Positions 23,333-36,962 of a stretch of DNA of 64,000 nt are shown here, piece after piece. The stretch is taken from contig CM055730.1 of assembly GCA_029465975.1 (NCBI GenBank), positions 8,979,758 through 9,043,757 on the forward strand. The letters run 5' to 3'. Under the pieces are notes generated by a model. It searched no databases. It saw only the letters and a program-made list of their open reading frames with translations, and was not told the DNA's origin. The position numbers and the translations under genes are program-made. Position 1 is the stretch's first letter. Each line of letters starts with the position of its first letter. Source of the DNA: Dallia pectoralis. Taxonomy: Eukaryota; Chordata; Actinopteri; Esociformes; Umbridae.

Positions 23333-26300
23333 ATGGGTGAACCGGTGAATGAAATGTGCGAGCAGCTCATTAAAGCAGTGAACGTAATGATGGATGCAGA
23401 ATCCAGCCAGATATATCGCCTGGAGGCCCTAAAGGTATCTTAATAGCCGTGTATGCTAGCGAGCTAGCAGCTAGACGCTGTGTAACCGTGGAGGTGTCAG
23501 CTAGCGAGCTAACTAGCCCCGGTGCGAAGTGATTCACCTAAAGAATAAGGGGCTGTTTTGTGCAACTAAATATTCAGAATGTAGCATTATAGACGCAGAT
23601 CAAGGCGGTTGCATGAAATGTCCGTTGTATGTATCGATCAGTAGGTATGGCTAGTTAGCGATTGAGGTATTTTGCTTGCTAACGTTTGATGGCTAACGAC
23701 ATCATCATTAAGTGACCCTTCCCACCATGTTGCCGCTGCGGATTTCATTCATTGGCGTTGCACACCGTTAGTTTTATGGCTGTCTGGCGTGATTCGTTTA
23801 GGGTGACCTCAAACTGAATATAAGATCAGATCTGCCAGAAATTAAGCGATTTTCATCCATTGCATGGCAATGCATTAGTACTGTACAGTATCTACAAAGC
23901 CAGCTGTTGTTAGCTGGGTTGTCCTGCTTAATCACACATTCATCAGACTCCCTAAATGAAACTAATAGCTGTGGCATGTATATTATATATATTATTTACA
24001 CGTTTACAGTTGAATCCGTCACTCATGTGATTTTGTTTTTGACTTTGTAGTTGAGTAGGTGTTGTTACACTTAACGAATCCATCTCTTTTCTACCCCATC
24101 AGTTTTGTGAAGAATTCAAAGAGAAGTGTCCTTTCAGTGTTTCCTGCGGGCTACAGCTGGCGGACAAAACCCAGACAGCCGTGGTGAGACACTTCGGTCT
24201 ACAGATTCTGGAGCATGTCGTCAAGTGAGTTGGTTAACGTTTAGACCATTCTACAATTATGGCAGTACTCATGACTAACATAGTCCCTTGTATTGTAAGT
24301 GTGAACACAATGTATCATAATCAGTGTTGTTTTCCTTTGTGCTGAAAATAGGTTCAATTGGAACAACATGCCTCAGCTGGATAAGGTCCACCTAAAGGAC
24401 TGTGCCATGGACTTGTTGTCAAAAGTGAGTATGTCTGTGTGATGCATAACTTGTTTTTCTCTCAACCTTTTTGATTATGGTGGGTACATGGACAACAAAC
24501 ATAAATGTAATGACTGTCGAATTACATATCTTGTTTTAAAAACACACACCAAGTTACCCATATTCCGACCAACAGATGTAAATTATGACTTCCCACCTAT
24601 TGCTTTCCAAGTTTTGCTTTTGTAATTGATGTTAGACATGTAAGATCACCAGGGAATTGGCTCAGTTATTTTTTTAAATTGGTTCCCATGTATTATTAAA
24701 ATGTGTCATTGTTTTTTTTTTTAATTTATTGATGTCAGAAATTGTTTTGTTTCTGGGATTCATGCTGTCACAGAGTGGTGCACTCGGTTGTACACTAGGA
24801 AAATGACTAAAGAGAATGTGACTGAGGAACCCTGCAATGGTCTTTTGAGATTATGCTGGCTGGTCCGCGTGCTGGCTGGTCCGCGTGCTAACTGGTCCAT
24901 TCCCTGACTGTTGTTTCCTCCAGGGCACCTATCCTATCCTGGAGGAAGAGAGTCACATAAAGGATGTTCTTGCTCGGATCATAGTGGAGATGATCAAGAG
25001 AGAGTGGCCCCAGCACTGGCCTGAGATGCTCAAAGAGATGGAGACCTTATCCAGCACCGGGGTGAGTCAGCAGAGCCCTAATGTTTAGAGAGATGGAGAC
25101 CTTATCCAGCACCGGGGTGAGTCAGCAGAGCCCTAATGTTTAGAGAGATGGAGACCTTATCCAGCACCGGGGTGAGTCAGCAGAGCCCTAATGTTTAGAG
25201 AGATGGAGACCTTATCCAGCACCGGGGTGAGTCAGCAGAGCCCTAATGTTTAGAGAGATGGAGACCTTATCCAGCACCGGGGTGAGTCAGCAGAGCCCTA
25301 ATGTTTAGAGAGATGGAGACCTTATCCAGCACCGGGGTGAGTCAGCAGAGCCCTAATGTTTAGAGAGATGGAGACCTTATCCAGCACCGGGGTGAGTCAG
25401 CAGAGCCCTAATGTTTAGAGAGATGGAGACCTTATCCAGCACCGGGGTGAGTCAGCAGAGCCCTAATGTTTCTCCATGGTCACGGATAGATATGGGGATA
25501 TAAAGAGGAAATGTTATTTACACAAGGCTCAGACATCTGCAGCATGAGATTATTTGTCTTAATATTTATATCAAGTCTATAACAAGAATAGCTGTTTAAA
25601 TCACCTTTATCAAAATAATCTGTTGTTAAAAGTGTTAATGATTTATTTCGTGCATCAAGAGTAATTGAATGCCTCTAAAAAAAAAAGGCATTTCTGCTTC
25701 TTCCCATTTAGCAGGTGGCCCCCCCGTCCCATTTAGCAGGTGGCCCCCCGTCCCATAGGCCAGCAGACCATCTCTCCACCTAGTCCTGGGTCTTCCCGAG
25801 GAACCCCTCCCCCCAGCTACGCCCTGATATCCTGTCCAGGTGGCCAACCCCCCCCGTCCCATGCCATGAGGACACGGACACAGCTCAGCAGGTGGATGGC
25901 CCTGAGAAGAGGACCCCCCCCCCGTCCCATTTAGCAGGTGGCCCCCCAGTCCCATTTGCAGGTGGCCCCCCGTCCCGTTTAGCAGGTGCCCCCCCCGTCC
26001 CATTTAGCAGGTGGCCCCCCGTCCCATTTAGCAGGTGGCCCCCCCGTCCCATTTAGCAGGTGGCCCCCCCGTCCCGTTTAGCAGGTGGCCCCCCCCGTCC
26101 CGTTTAGCAGGTGGCCCCCCCGTCCCGTTTAGCAGGTGGCCCCCCCCCGTGGCCCCCCGTTTAGCAGGTGGCCTCCCCGTCCCGTTTAGCAGGTGGCACC
26201 CCCGTCCCGTTTAGCAGGTGGCCCCCCGTCCCGTTTAGCAGGTGGCCCCCCCGTCCCGTTTAGCAGGTGGCCCCCCCGTCCCGTTTAGCAGGTGGCCCCC

Positions 26301-29300
26301 TCGTCCCGTTTAGCAGGTGCCCCCCGTCCCGTTTAGCAGGTGCCCCCCGTCCCGTTTAGCAGGGCCCCCCGTCCCGTTTAGCAGGGGCCCCCCATCCCGT
26401 TAGCAGGGGCCCCCGTCAGGTGCAGGGGCCCCCCGTCCCGTTTAGCAGGTGCCCCCCCCGTCCCGTTTAGCAGGTGCCCCCCCCGTCCCGTTTAGCAGGT
26501 GGCCCCCCGTCCCGTTTAGCAGGTGCCCCCCCGTCCCGTTTAGCAGGTGCCCCCCGTCCCGTTTAGCAGGTGCCCCCCGTCCCGTTTAGCAGGTGGCCCC
26601 CGTCCCGTTTAGCAGGTGGCCCCCGTCCCGTTTAGCAGGTGGCCCCCGTCCCGTTTAGCAGGTGGCCCCCGTCCCGTTTAGCAGGTGGCCCCCGTCCCGT
26701 TTAGCAGGTGGCCCCCGTCCCGTTTAGCAGGTGGCCCCCGTCCCGTTTAGCAGGTGACCCCGTCCCCGTTTAGCAGGTGGCCCCCCCTGTCCCGTCCCGT
26801 TTAGCAGGTGGCCCCCCCCTGTCCCGTCCCGTTTAGCAGGTGGCCCCCCCTGTCCCGTCCCGTTTAGCAGGGGGCCCCCCCTGTCCCGTCCCGTTTAGCA
26901 GGGGGCCCCCCCCCGTCCCGTCCCGTTTAGCAGGTGGCCCCCCCGTCCCGTCCCGTTTAGCAGGGGGCCCCCCCGTCCCATTTAGCAGGTGGCCCCCCCC
27001 GTCCCATTTAGCAGGTGGCCCCCTGTCCCATTTAGCAACTGAAAATGCAAGAGACCAAAGACTCAGTTGCTAATGCATACCTCATGGTAGTATATAAATG
27101 CCTTTTTGTTAATATTTGAGTAACTACATTTAACTCTCATTTCCTCCCCCAGGAGGCCCAGACAGAGTTGGTAATGTTGATCCTGCTACGGTTAGCGGAG
27201 GATGTAATCACTTTCCCCACGTTGCCAATTCAGCGCCGCCGCGACATCCAGCAGACCCTGACGCAGAATATGGAGAGCATCTTCATCTTCCTCCTGTCCA
27301 TCCTGCAGATTCATGTCGACGAGTACCGCAAACTGGTAAACGGTCGCTGTTAGTCACATTTCGTTTTTGTGTCTGGGGGAAGTGTGTTTTTGACCGTTTT
27401 GCATCTCTTACAGAAACGAACGCCGGGTCAAGAATTGCAGGTAGGATGTTTGTTTTTTATCTGCACTGCATCTTCACTTTATCATGTGTAATATTTGCCT
27501 ATTAAAGTTTAAAAACAGTCACATGATTATCTATTTCAGATGACCCAAATTTCAAACATGCCACTGGTTTCAAATAAATAATAAATGACAACCAACTCCC
27601 TCCCAAACAGCCCGCTGTGCTCCTGAACCTAATTAAAATTGGTGGGGATTTTTCTAAGTGTCTGGTCACACTTGGCTGGTATTCGGTCTACAATTCTGTC
27701 AATTACAATTTCACATCAATATTTCTATATTTTTTACTTCAAACTAAGTTAATGTATGCTTTCATAGAAAAAACATTTGGATTGACTCCAAACTTTTGAT
27801 CAATAGTGTGTCTCGCTTATGTTCATTTTTAAAGTTCTTTGTGGATCGTGGCGATTTGACTGTGGTTCCCTGCTATCATCTAAACACTTGCCTAAAGAGA
27901 CCTCTGCGTCTCCTCTCCCTGGCCAGGCCAAGTCCCACTGTCGTGTGGGCGTGGCCACTCTGAACACCCTAGCAGGCTACATAGACTGGGTGGCCGTGAC
28001 CCACATCACCAATGACAACTGTCGCATGCTGGAGATGCTGTGTCTTCTGCTGAGTGAGACTGAGTTACAGCTGGAGGCTGCGGAGTGTCTGCTCATCGCC
28101 ATCAGTCGCAAGGTACCTGCAAGACACGCCTTGTTCTGCTCACAGGCTCAGTAGAACCGGTTATGTCCAGACACTCCCCCGGACCAGATAGTTCTTGACG
28201 ATGATGTTGGAATGGAAAGTGAATGGGTGGTGTTTTACTGGTCTGTTCCCAGTAAATGGTCATGTTGATGTGTGTTGTCGTTACAGGGGAAACTGGAGGA
28301 CAGGAAACCACTCATGTCACTGTTTGGTGACGTTGCCATGCATTTCATCTTGTCTGCGGCACAGTGAGTATATACAGGTCATTACCCATAATGCCTGGCT
28401 TTACCCGGGAGCTGTACTCATGTTTGGCGTCAAACGTCTGTTGTTTTGTGTTGGCCACAGGTCTGCAGCTGGAGCGGCGATATGCAACACCTCCTCAGCC
28501 ACAGAGTGAGTACAGAACACATTCTGGTATCAAGTTATGTCTTACCAGCTGTACAGAACACATTCTGGTATCAAATTATGTCTTACCAGCTGTACAGAAC
28601 ACATTCTGGTATCAAATTATGTGTTACCAGCTGTACAGAACACATTGTGGTATCAAATTATGTCTTACCAGCTGTACAGAACACATTCTGATATCCAACA
28701 GTGTCTTACCAGCCGTACAGAACACATTCTGGTATCCAACAGTGTCTTACCAGCCGTACAGAACACATTCTGGTATCCAACAGTGTCTTACCAGCCGTAC
28801 AGAACACATTCTGGTATCCAACAGTGTCTTACCAGCCGTACAGAACACATTCTGGTTAGGGGTGGGCGATATGGGAAAAATATCATATCACGATTTTTTC
28901 TGGAAAAATCACGATTCACGATTTTATCACGATTCTTTTTCATGTTGCTTTTTAATACTATTTTGTAAATTACTGAGCCGCAATACAAGCAAATTATATC
29001 TCCATTTAAAAAATATAGCCATACAAGGTAACAAAACATAAAAGGGAAAAAAATGTTAAAGTAGCATATTTTAATCACGTGTATATTTAATGGAAGTGCA
29101 ATTGTGCAAAGAAGCACCCATTCTCATCCGCAGCTTCACCATCCATTCACTGTGTAACCTGCCATCCATCTACAGCATCAGATGATCTACTGTGTTATCA
29201 TCCTGAATTAAATGAATTGTGAATTATGCAGTAAAACATTTTACTAAAATAGTATGTAGCCTATTTATTGTCTTATGTAACCATACAATACAAAATTAAA

Positions 29301-32300
29301 ACCATGATTTTAAAATGCACAAGCTATGATATTTAAATTTCTAAAGATCGAATAAATGAAAATCCATCAAACTGTATGTCCTATTTTGATGTAATAAATG
29401 CTAAAACATTTTAGATCACAAGCGACGCGCAATCAAATGATTTGCGCATGATTGGCCGTATATATTGCAACACAGACTCTTGAAATACAAACATTAGGCT
29501 ACAGAGTATAATTCGATAATTTACATTTGTAAAATGTATTAGCCTATAGTAATTACAGTCCAGTAACTAAGGCACTGTAGACAATGAAACACGTATTTTA
29601 CAGTTTGTATATTGGTCACGGTCGGGTATATTCTGCTGTTACCCGGTAGATACATTAATCAATTTCGTTTTATATTTTCGTTCTGTTTATTTAGTAAAAC
29701 ATATATTTCTTTATAAACGTAGGCCTACCTCTTTTTTTTAGTTCATTCAAATTCAACCAAGACAATCAATCTATTATCTATGTATATCTCGCAGCTTTTG
29801 TCTGCCTGAGCAGGACACGCATACTAACCGGTTGCACTGCGCTCAGTGTTCATTTGTGTTGTTATGAGTGCACATGAGACAGCAGCAAATGAATCGGTTA
29901 CATATATCCAGTTTCATGTAGACCAGACCAAAACGCGTCCAGTTTTAAACAGACCAGACCAAAACGGATCCAGTTTCATATATACCAGACCAAAACGAGT
30001 CCAATATAGATCAGACCAAAACTAGATCAGACCAAAACGCGTCCAGTTTCTGAAAACGGGACAAGGTAAAATGCACGTATTTAGGAAAAGTCATGGAAGG
30101 ACGAGGCTGTAGCTTTTCAACATTATATATTTATTTTAATTACTAACTGCAACGCCCGCGGGCATGGGCTGTTGGCGCTTCTAGTGTTAACACGCTGACA
30201 TCTAGCGCACCGCGCATTGCATGTTGTTACGTGGCTGAAAAAACGCCATAGATCTGCATCTAATAGAATGTGCACTGGAGCGCGATTCTACGATATTTCC
30301 GAAAAAGTTAATCGTGGAGACATTTTAATAGTCCACGATTAAATATCGTCATATCGCACACCCCTAATTCTGGTATCCAACAGTGTCTTACCAGCTGTAC
30401 AGAACACATTCTGGTATGTTGTGATTCTCCAGGCCGGTGGTGGGGTTGGTGGATAGACACTACACCTTCCTGAAGAGGCTGTGTCAGGTCCTGTGTGCCC
30501 TGGGCAACCAGCTGTGCTGCTTAGTGGTGAGTCTGGCTATCTATTCATTATCGCAGTATTTAATGGTACCGAGCAGGATGTCTAAACGATCCAATCTGCT
30601 ATGTGTTTCTGGCCCAGGGCTCAGATGTGGAGGTAGAGGTTCCTGCCAACCTCAGCAAGTACATGGAGGCATTCCTGGCCTTTACTACACACCCAAGCCA
30701 GGTGAGTTGCCTACTGTTGCCTTCCTATACTGCTAATTAAACGCTGCAACTCTCCAACGCTCTAAGAGATTGGATCGCTATAATTTGATCAGATGCATTT
30801 GTTTTTTCCCACCAGTTCTTGCGGGCTGCGACCCAGATCACATGGGGAACCCTGTTTAGACATGAGATTCTCTCCAAGGATCCTGTCATCATGGAGATGA
30901 TCATCAAGTACTTCAGAGCCACCATGACCAACCTAGTCAAGGTAGAATGTTACCGCTATTAAGCCAGACTTGGACTACATCACAGATGAAACGACATCAG
31001 AAGAGCTTAAAAGCTGTCACGTTGAGTATTTAAATAGAAATAACAACACATAAATGACAACTGCACTGAATGGTTCAGCTTTTCCACTGTCAGTTTTCCA
31101 ATAACTGTATTTTTATTTTATTCATTTGTTCTATAATCATGTGTACCACCTGCCAGACCGGCTTTCCCTCCAGGAACGACAGTCCCAGCTGTGAGTACTC
31201 GCGTCACGACTTTGACAGCGATGAAGACTTCAACACCTTCTTCAACTGTAAGCTATATGACTATCATTTGCAGTGCAGACTTGTTGAAGACTTTAATATT
31301 AATATTTTAAATAAATAGTTAATGTTAGTTATTAAAGGTGTTCTCTCCCACTTCCTATCACAATCCTAAAGCTGACATGTTTTTCTTTGTGTTCCAGCGT
31401 TCCGAGCCCAGCAGGGGGAGGTGGTTCGGAATGCCTGTCGGATCGTTCCCTTGCAGGCTTTCCAGATTGCAGCAGAGTGGTTGCAGTATCAGATCAGTAC
31501 ACCCATTGATATCGGGACCGTTGTGTGTAAGTGCTGCTTATTGACTGGAGCTCATATAAGAGATGCCTGTGAAAAGATGTGGCTGTGGGAGCCTGTGTCC
31601 GTCCCGCGCGTGCGGCAGGCTGTGTCCGTCCCGCGCGTGCGGCAGCCTGTGTCCGTCCCGCGCGTGCGGCAGCCTGTGTCCGTCCCGCGCGTGCGGCAGC
31701 CTGTGTCCGTCCGTGCGGCAGCCTGTGTCCGTCCGCGTGCGGCAGCCTGTGTCCGTCCCCGCGTGCGGCAGCCTGTGTCCGTCCGCGCGTGCAGCCTGTG
31801 TCCGTCCCCCGCGCGTGCAGGCAGCCTGTCCGTCCGTCCCGCGCGTGCGGCAGCCTGTGTCCGTCCCGCGTGCGGCAGCCTGTGTCCGTCCCGCGCGTGC
31901 GGCAGCCTGTGTCCGTCCCGCGCGTGCGGCAGCCTGTGTCCGTCCCGCGCGTGCGGCAGCCTGTCCGTCCCGCGCGTGCGGCAGCCTGTGTCCGTCCCCG
32001 CGTGCGGCAGCCTGTGTCCGTCCCGCGCGTGCGGCAGCCTGTGTCCGTCCCGCGCGTGCGGCAGCCTGTGTCCGTCCCCGCGCGTGTCGGCAGCCTGTGT
32101 CCGTCCCGCGCGTGCGGCAGCCTGTGTCCGTCCCGCGCGTGCGGCAGCCTGTGTCCGTCCCGCGCGTGCGGCAGCCTGTGTCCGTCCCGCGCGTGCGGCA
32201 GCCTCAGCCTCCGTCCGTCCCGCGCGCGTGCGGCAGCCTGTGTCCGTCCCGCGCGTGCGGCAGCCTGTGTCCGTCCCGCGCGTGCGGCAGCCTGTGTCCG

Positions 32301-35300
32301 TCCCGCGCGTGCGGCAGCCTGTGTCCGTCCCGCGCGTGCGGCAGCCTGTGTCCGTCCCGCGCGTGCGGCAGCCTGTGTCCGTCCCGCGCGTGCGGCAGCC
32401 TGTGTCCGTCCCGCGCGTGCGGCAGCCTGTGTCCGTGCGGCAGCCTGTGCGCGTGGCAGCCTGTGTCCGTCCCGCGCGTGCGGCAGCCTGTGTCCGTCCC
32501 GCGCGTGCGGCAGCCTGTGTCCGTCCCGCGTGCGGCAGCCTGTGTCCGTCCCGCGCGTGCGGCAGCCTGTGTCCGTCCCGCGCGTGCGCAGCCTGTCCGT
32601 CCGCCCAGCCTGTGTCCGGCGTCAGGCAGCCTGTGTCCGTCCAGCGCGTCGCGCAGCCTGTGTCCGTCCCGCGCGTGCGGCAGCCTGTGTCCGTCCCCCG
32701 CGCGCAGCCTGTGTCCGTCCAGCGCGTGCAGCCTGTGTCCGTCCCGCGCGTGCGGCAGCCTGTGTCCGTCCCGCGCGTGCGGCAGCCTGTGTCCGTGCGC
32801 GTGCGGCAGCCTGTGTCCGTCCCGCGCGTGCGGCAGCCTGTGTCCGTCCCGCGCGTGCGGCAGCCTGTGTCCGTCCCGCGCGTGCGGCAGCCTGTGTCCG
32901 TCCCGCGCGTGCAGCCTGTGTCCGTCCAGCCTGTGTCCGTCCCGCGCGGCAGCCTGTGTCCGTCCCGCGCGGCAGCCTGTGTCCGTCCCGCGGCAGCCTG
33001 TGTCCGTCCCGCGCGTGCGGCAGCCTGTGTCCGTCCCGCGCGTGCGGCAGCCTGTGTCCGTCCCGCGCGTGCGGCAGCCTGTGTCCGTCCCGCGCGTGCG
33101 GCAGCCTGTGTCCGTCCCGCGCGTGCGGCAGCCTGTGTCCGTCCCGCGCGTGCGGCAGCCTGTGTCTGTCCCCAGCCGTTCACACAGTTAGGGTTTTATT
33201 TTTTCTGACCGTGACACATGTCAAAATAAGGCCTACTGCCTCGCTTAAGTCAGGGCCCAAACATATGACCGGGTTTTGACCCGAAGACGTTCATGGGATA
33301 GTTGATTGAGCCCTTATGAAAGCCCCCAACAAGCTGAACTAATTCAGTTTTCATTCCAAAGGGCTGTTGGAGAGAAATGTGGCACTTCATCACGCGTGAG
33401 ACACTTATTACATACTACTGTTAACTAGTACGTGTGGTTCACTAAAGAACCCTGTATTTGTTTCTCCTCACCCCCTTCCTCACCCCCGTCTCCTCCATCT
33501 CCAGCTAAAACGGCCGAGGGCCTCTGCTCCATCCTGTCTCCGTCGGCCGTCCAGTGGGATGCCATGACGTTCTTTACGGAGAGTGTTGTGGCGCAGATCT
33601 TCAAGAACGTGGGCCATGAGGTACAAGGGCGTAAACCAGGCCAAACTAATGTTCTACCCAAAGCAGAGCAATGTATAAATAGGTTTATGGCAAGAACGGA
33701 AAGGTGACGAGAATGTCCCAAGGACAAAGTGGAAACGTGAAAGTCTGGTTCATATGCAACTGGCCAATAACTGTAGCCCAAATACACATTACATATGTCT
33801 AAATGATGATGAGGAACCACTAACTCGTGTGTCTCTCTGGTCGTGATAGAACTTGCCTGTAGACCAGGGTATTGAACTGCTCCAGGCTGTATTGAACTAC
33901 GACACCAGAGATCCTCTAATCCTGTCCTGTGTTCTCACCAACGTCTCGGCGTTGTTCCACTTCGTCACACATCGACCGCAGTTCCTGACTCTGGTCTTAC
34001 AAAAGGTGTGTAATGCACTCTCTCGCACGCACACACACACCTGCACACACGTACACACACACTCTTGGCTCTCTCCTCTGTATGTTGATCATGGCTGACT
34101 GAAACTTTAATCTCTTCCCAGCTGTTTGCCTCCATCACATTTGAGGTGGTAGAGGAGAGCAAGGTAAAGTGTCTCCAGTATTATTATTATGAGTATGTAA
34201 TTTGGGATTGTGGAAAATAAGGCCAAGTGGTAGAAGGAAATCATCACCATCAATAGCTGAGGCCGAATAACACCTCATTTAACTAATTAATTAGTATTCT
34301 GTCCAATCCTCAGTCAGATCTGTCCCATTTCCAGGCACCACGGACACGTGCTGTGAAGAACGTTCGGAGACATGCCTGCTCCTCCATCATTAAGATGTCT
34401 AGAGACTACCCACACTTCCTGCTGGTATGTGCCTGCGGTGAAGTTCATCCGGCCTTTAACATCATTGGACGGTTTCCAATAAGACATTTTTATTCCATTC
34501 ACTGTCAGTACTTGCAGCCCTGTCTCATTGTAGCAACTTCAAGCAGGTCAGAAACATCGTTTATTCTTAACTGAATGTAACTCTCCCGATAGTGTGGCTG
34601 AACCAATGAGAATCTAGGGGATGGCTATGGACGTTTTTTTGCTGAGACATATTAATTAGACTTACCTGCTGCGAGGAAGTAACTATTCTTGTGGCGAAAG
34701 GTTTTGGTCGTGATCTACCTGGGCCTTGTACCAGAGGGGAGTTCTGGGTACTTTGATTCCCTCTGACTAGCATCCGTGATCATGTTTAATCTTCTAGCAT
34801 CTTACGTGTTTTCTTACAAGTGTTCAGGTACGTCTCTCATTGTCTTTGTGTGTGAATGCAGCCATGTTTTGACATGCTGTATAGCCACGTGAAGAAGCTG
34901 TTCTCCGACGAGGCCCTGCTGACCCAGATGGAGAAGTGTGCCCTGATCGAGGCTCTGGTGCTGGTCAGTAACCAGTTTAAAGACTACACCAAGCAGGAGG
35001 CCTTCCTGAAGGAGCTCATGGCTACTGTGGTCGTTCGCTGGACCTCTGAGGAGATGAGACGGTATTGGCGCACACACAATGTGTTAACTCCAGTTAAACA
35101 CACTAATAAACCAATATCTTCTCTCCTAATAACTGCTTGTCTGTCTTCCTCAGTGTTCTTTGCGATCCCGCTCTGTTCTTGGCATTTGTTGGTGCTGATC
35201 AGCAGTTATCTGAAGACACTCAGGACACATTGAGCATCAACAGGTCACGGGTAAGTCTGGGGGGATAGGTCTGGGTGGGGGAGGTTTAGCTGGGGGGGTT

Positions 35301-36926
35301 GTAGGTGTTTTTCTGTCCCCATTTTTCCATATGGATGTGGTATTTATGAACTTCTACAGTTGGTGGATTTGTACTGTGTTTAATGTTGTTTTTCTGTGCA
35401 TTTTGTTCATGGCACAGTTGTAGTTCATGTGTGTTTCCTCCCTACAGTTGAGTTTCTGTGTGTACACCATCCTGGGGGTGGTGAAGAGGGCACGTTGGCC
35501 GTCAGACCTGGAAGAGGCCAAGGCAGGGGGCTTCGTTGTGGGCTACACGCTTGCTGGTGCCCCCATCTACAGAAACCCCTGTACCCACCAGGTCCTGGCT
35601 CTGTTGCCCAACCTCCTGGCCCTCATCAGGTACGGGAATGTGTCTTCTGCCACGCCTGCCGCCGCTAGCCACGCCTGGTGCTGTGGCTTCACTGAGTACA
35701 ACTGTCTGATCTGGGGAATACACACTGATGTAAAGTAGTAATAGTTAGAAGGTTATTTCACTGTTCATTGCGACCGGAGGCTACATTGTGCTTAATACAT
35801 TCATATGCTCTCTCCCTTTGGAATCATGTGAACGCCATGCAGATACGGCTGATTCTGATTGGTTGGATAATGTTTTCCCTATTTAGGACCCACAACAGTT
35901 TGTTTCTGCCTGAGAACATGTGTCGCCTGAGTGAGACGTTCTCCAGGGCCTACGACGTGACAGAGGTGGAGAAGAACGTGGTTCTAGGTAAGAGGAACCA
36001 CCTTGGTTCAGCACATTACTGTTTTTGATGTACCAGGTGTTTACACCAGGGGTTCTCAGACCTCTTCTTGGGGACTGGTCGTCATTCTGTGTTTGTGAAC
36101 TTCCAGAGTACAACACTTATTAATAGGTCTACCCCAGCCAGTCCTGGACATCTGAACGCTACTGAACATCATGTCTGTCATTATTAATAGGTCTACCCCA
36201 GCCAGTCCTGGACATCTGAATACTACTGAACATCATGTCTGTCATTATTAATAGGTCTACCCCAGCCAGTCCTGGACATCTGAACGCTACTGAACATCAT
36301 GTCTGTCATTATTAATAGGTCTACCCCAGCCAGTCCTGAACACATCTAGGTCTACCCCAGCCAGTCCTGGACATCTGAATACTACTGAACATCATGTCTG
36401 TCATTATTAATAGGTCTACCCCAGCCAGTCCTGGACATCTGAACGCTACTGAACATCATGTCTGTCATTATTAATAGGTCTACCCCAGCCAGTCCTGGAC
36501 ATCTGAATACTACTGAACATCATGTCTGTCATTATTAATAGGTCTACCCCAGCCAGTCCTGGACATCTGAATACTACTGAACATCATGTCTGTCATTATT
36601 AATAGGTCTACCCCAGCCAGTCCTGGACATCTGAACGCTACTGAACATCATGTCTGTCATTATTAATAGGTCTACCCCAGCCAGTCCTGGACATCTGAAT
36701 ACTACTGAACATCATGTCTGTCATTATTAATAGGTCTACCCCAGCCAGTCCTGGACATCTGAACGCTACTGAACATCATGTCTGTCATTATTAATAGGTC
36801 TACCCCAGCCAGTCCTGGACATCTATGACTCCCCAGTGTATAAGACTCATCTTGAGCGGATGCAGGGTTTCTTCTGTACCCTTCACGACAACTGGTGAGT
36901 TCCTCAGTTTGTATATTATTTAGCTT

Positions 36927-36962
<36 letters not shown>

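Noticed and set aside
27168..31544. Individual single-exon open frames in this interval as separate small genes
   Set aside because: They coincide with XPO5 exons extended into introns; only the spliced structure matches the protein family.
31421..33279. Very long Arg/Pro/Cys-rich reading frames (over 540 codons) on both strands
   Set aside because: They arise from stop-free 27-bp units of the CpG-rich minisatellite in XPO5 intron 14. Open frames exist in several registers and on both strands, with only the first part (31398-31526) overlapping a real exon.
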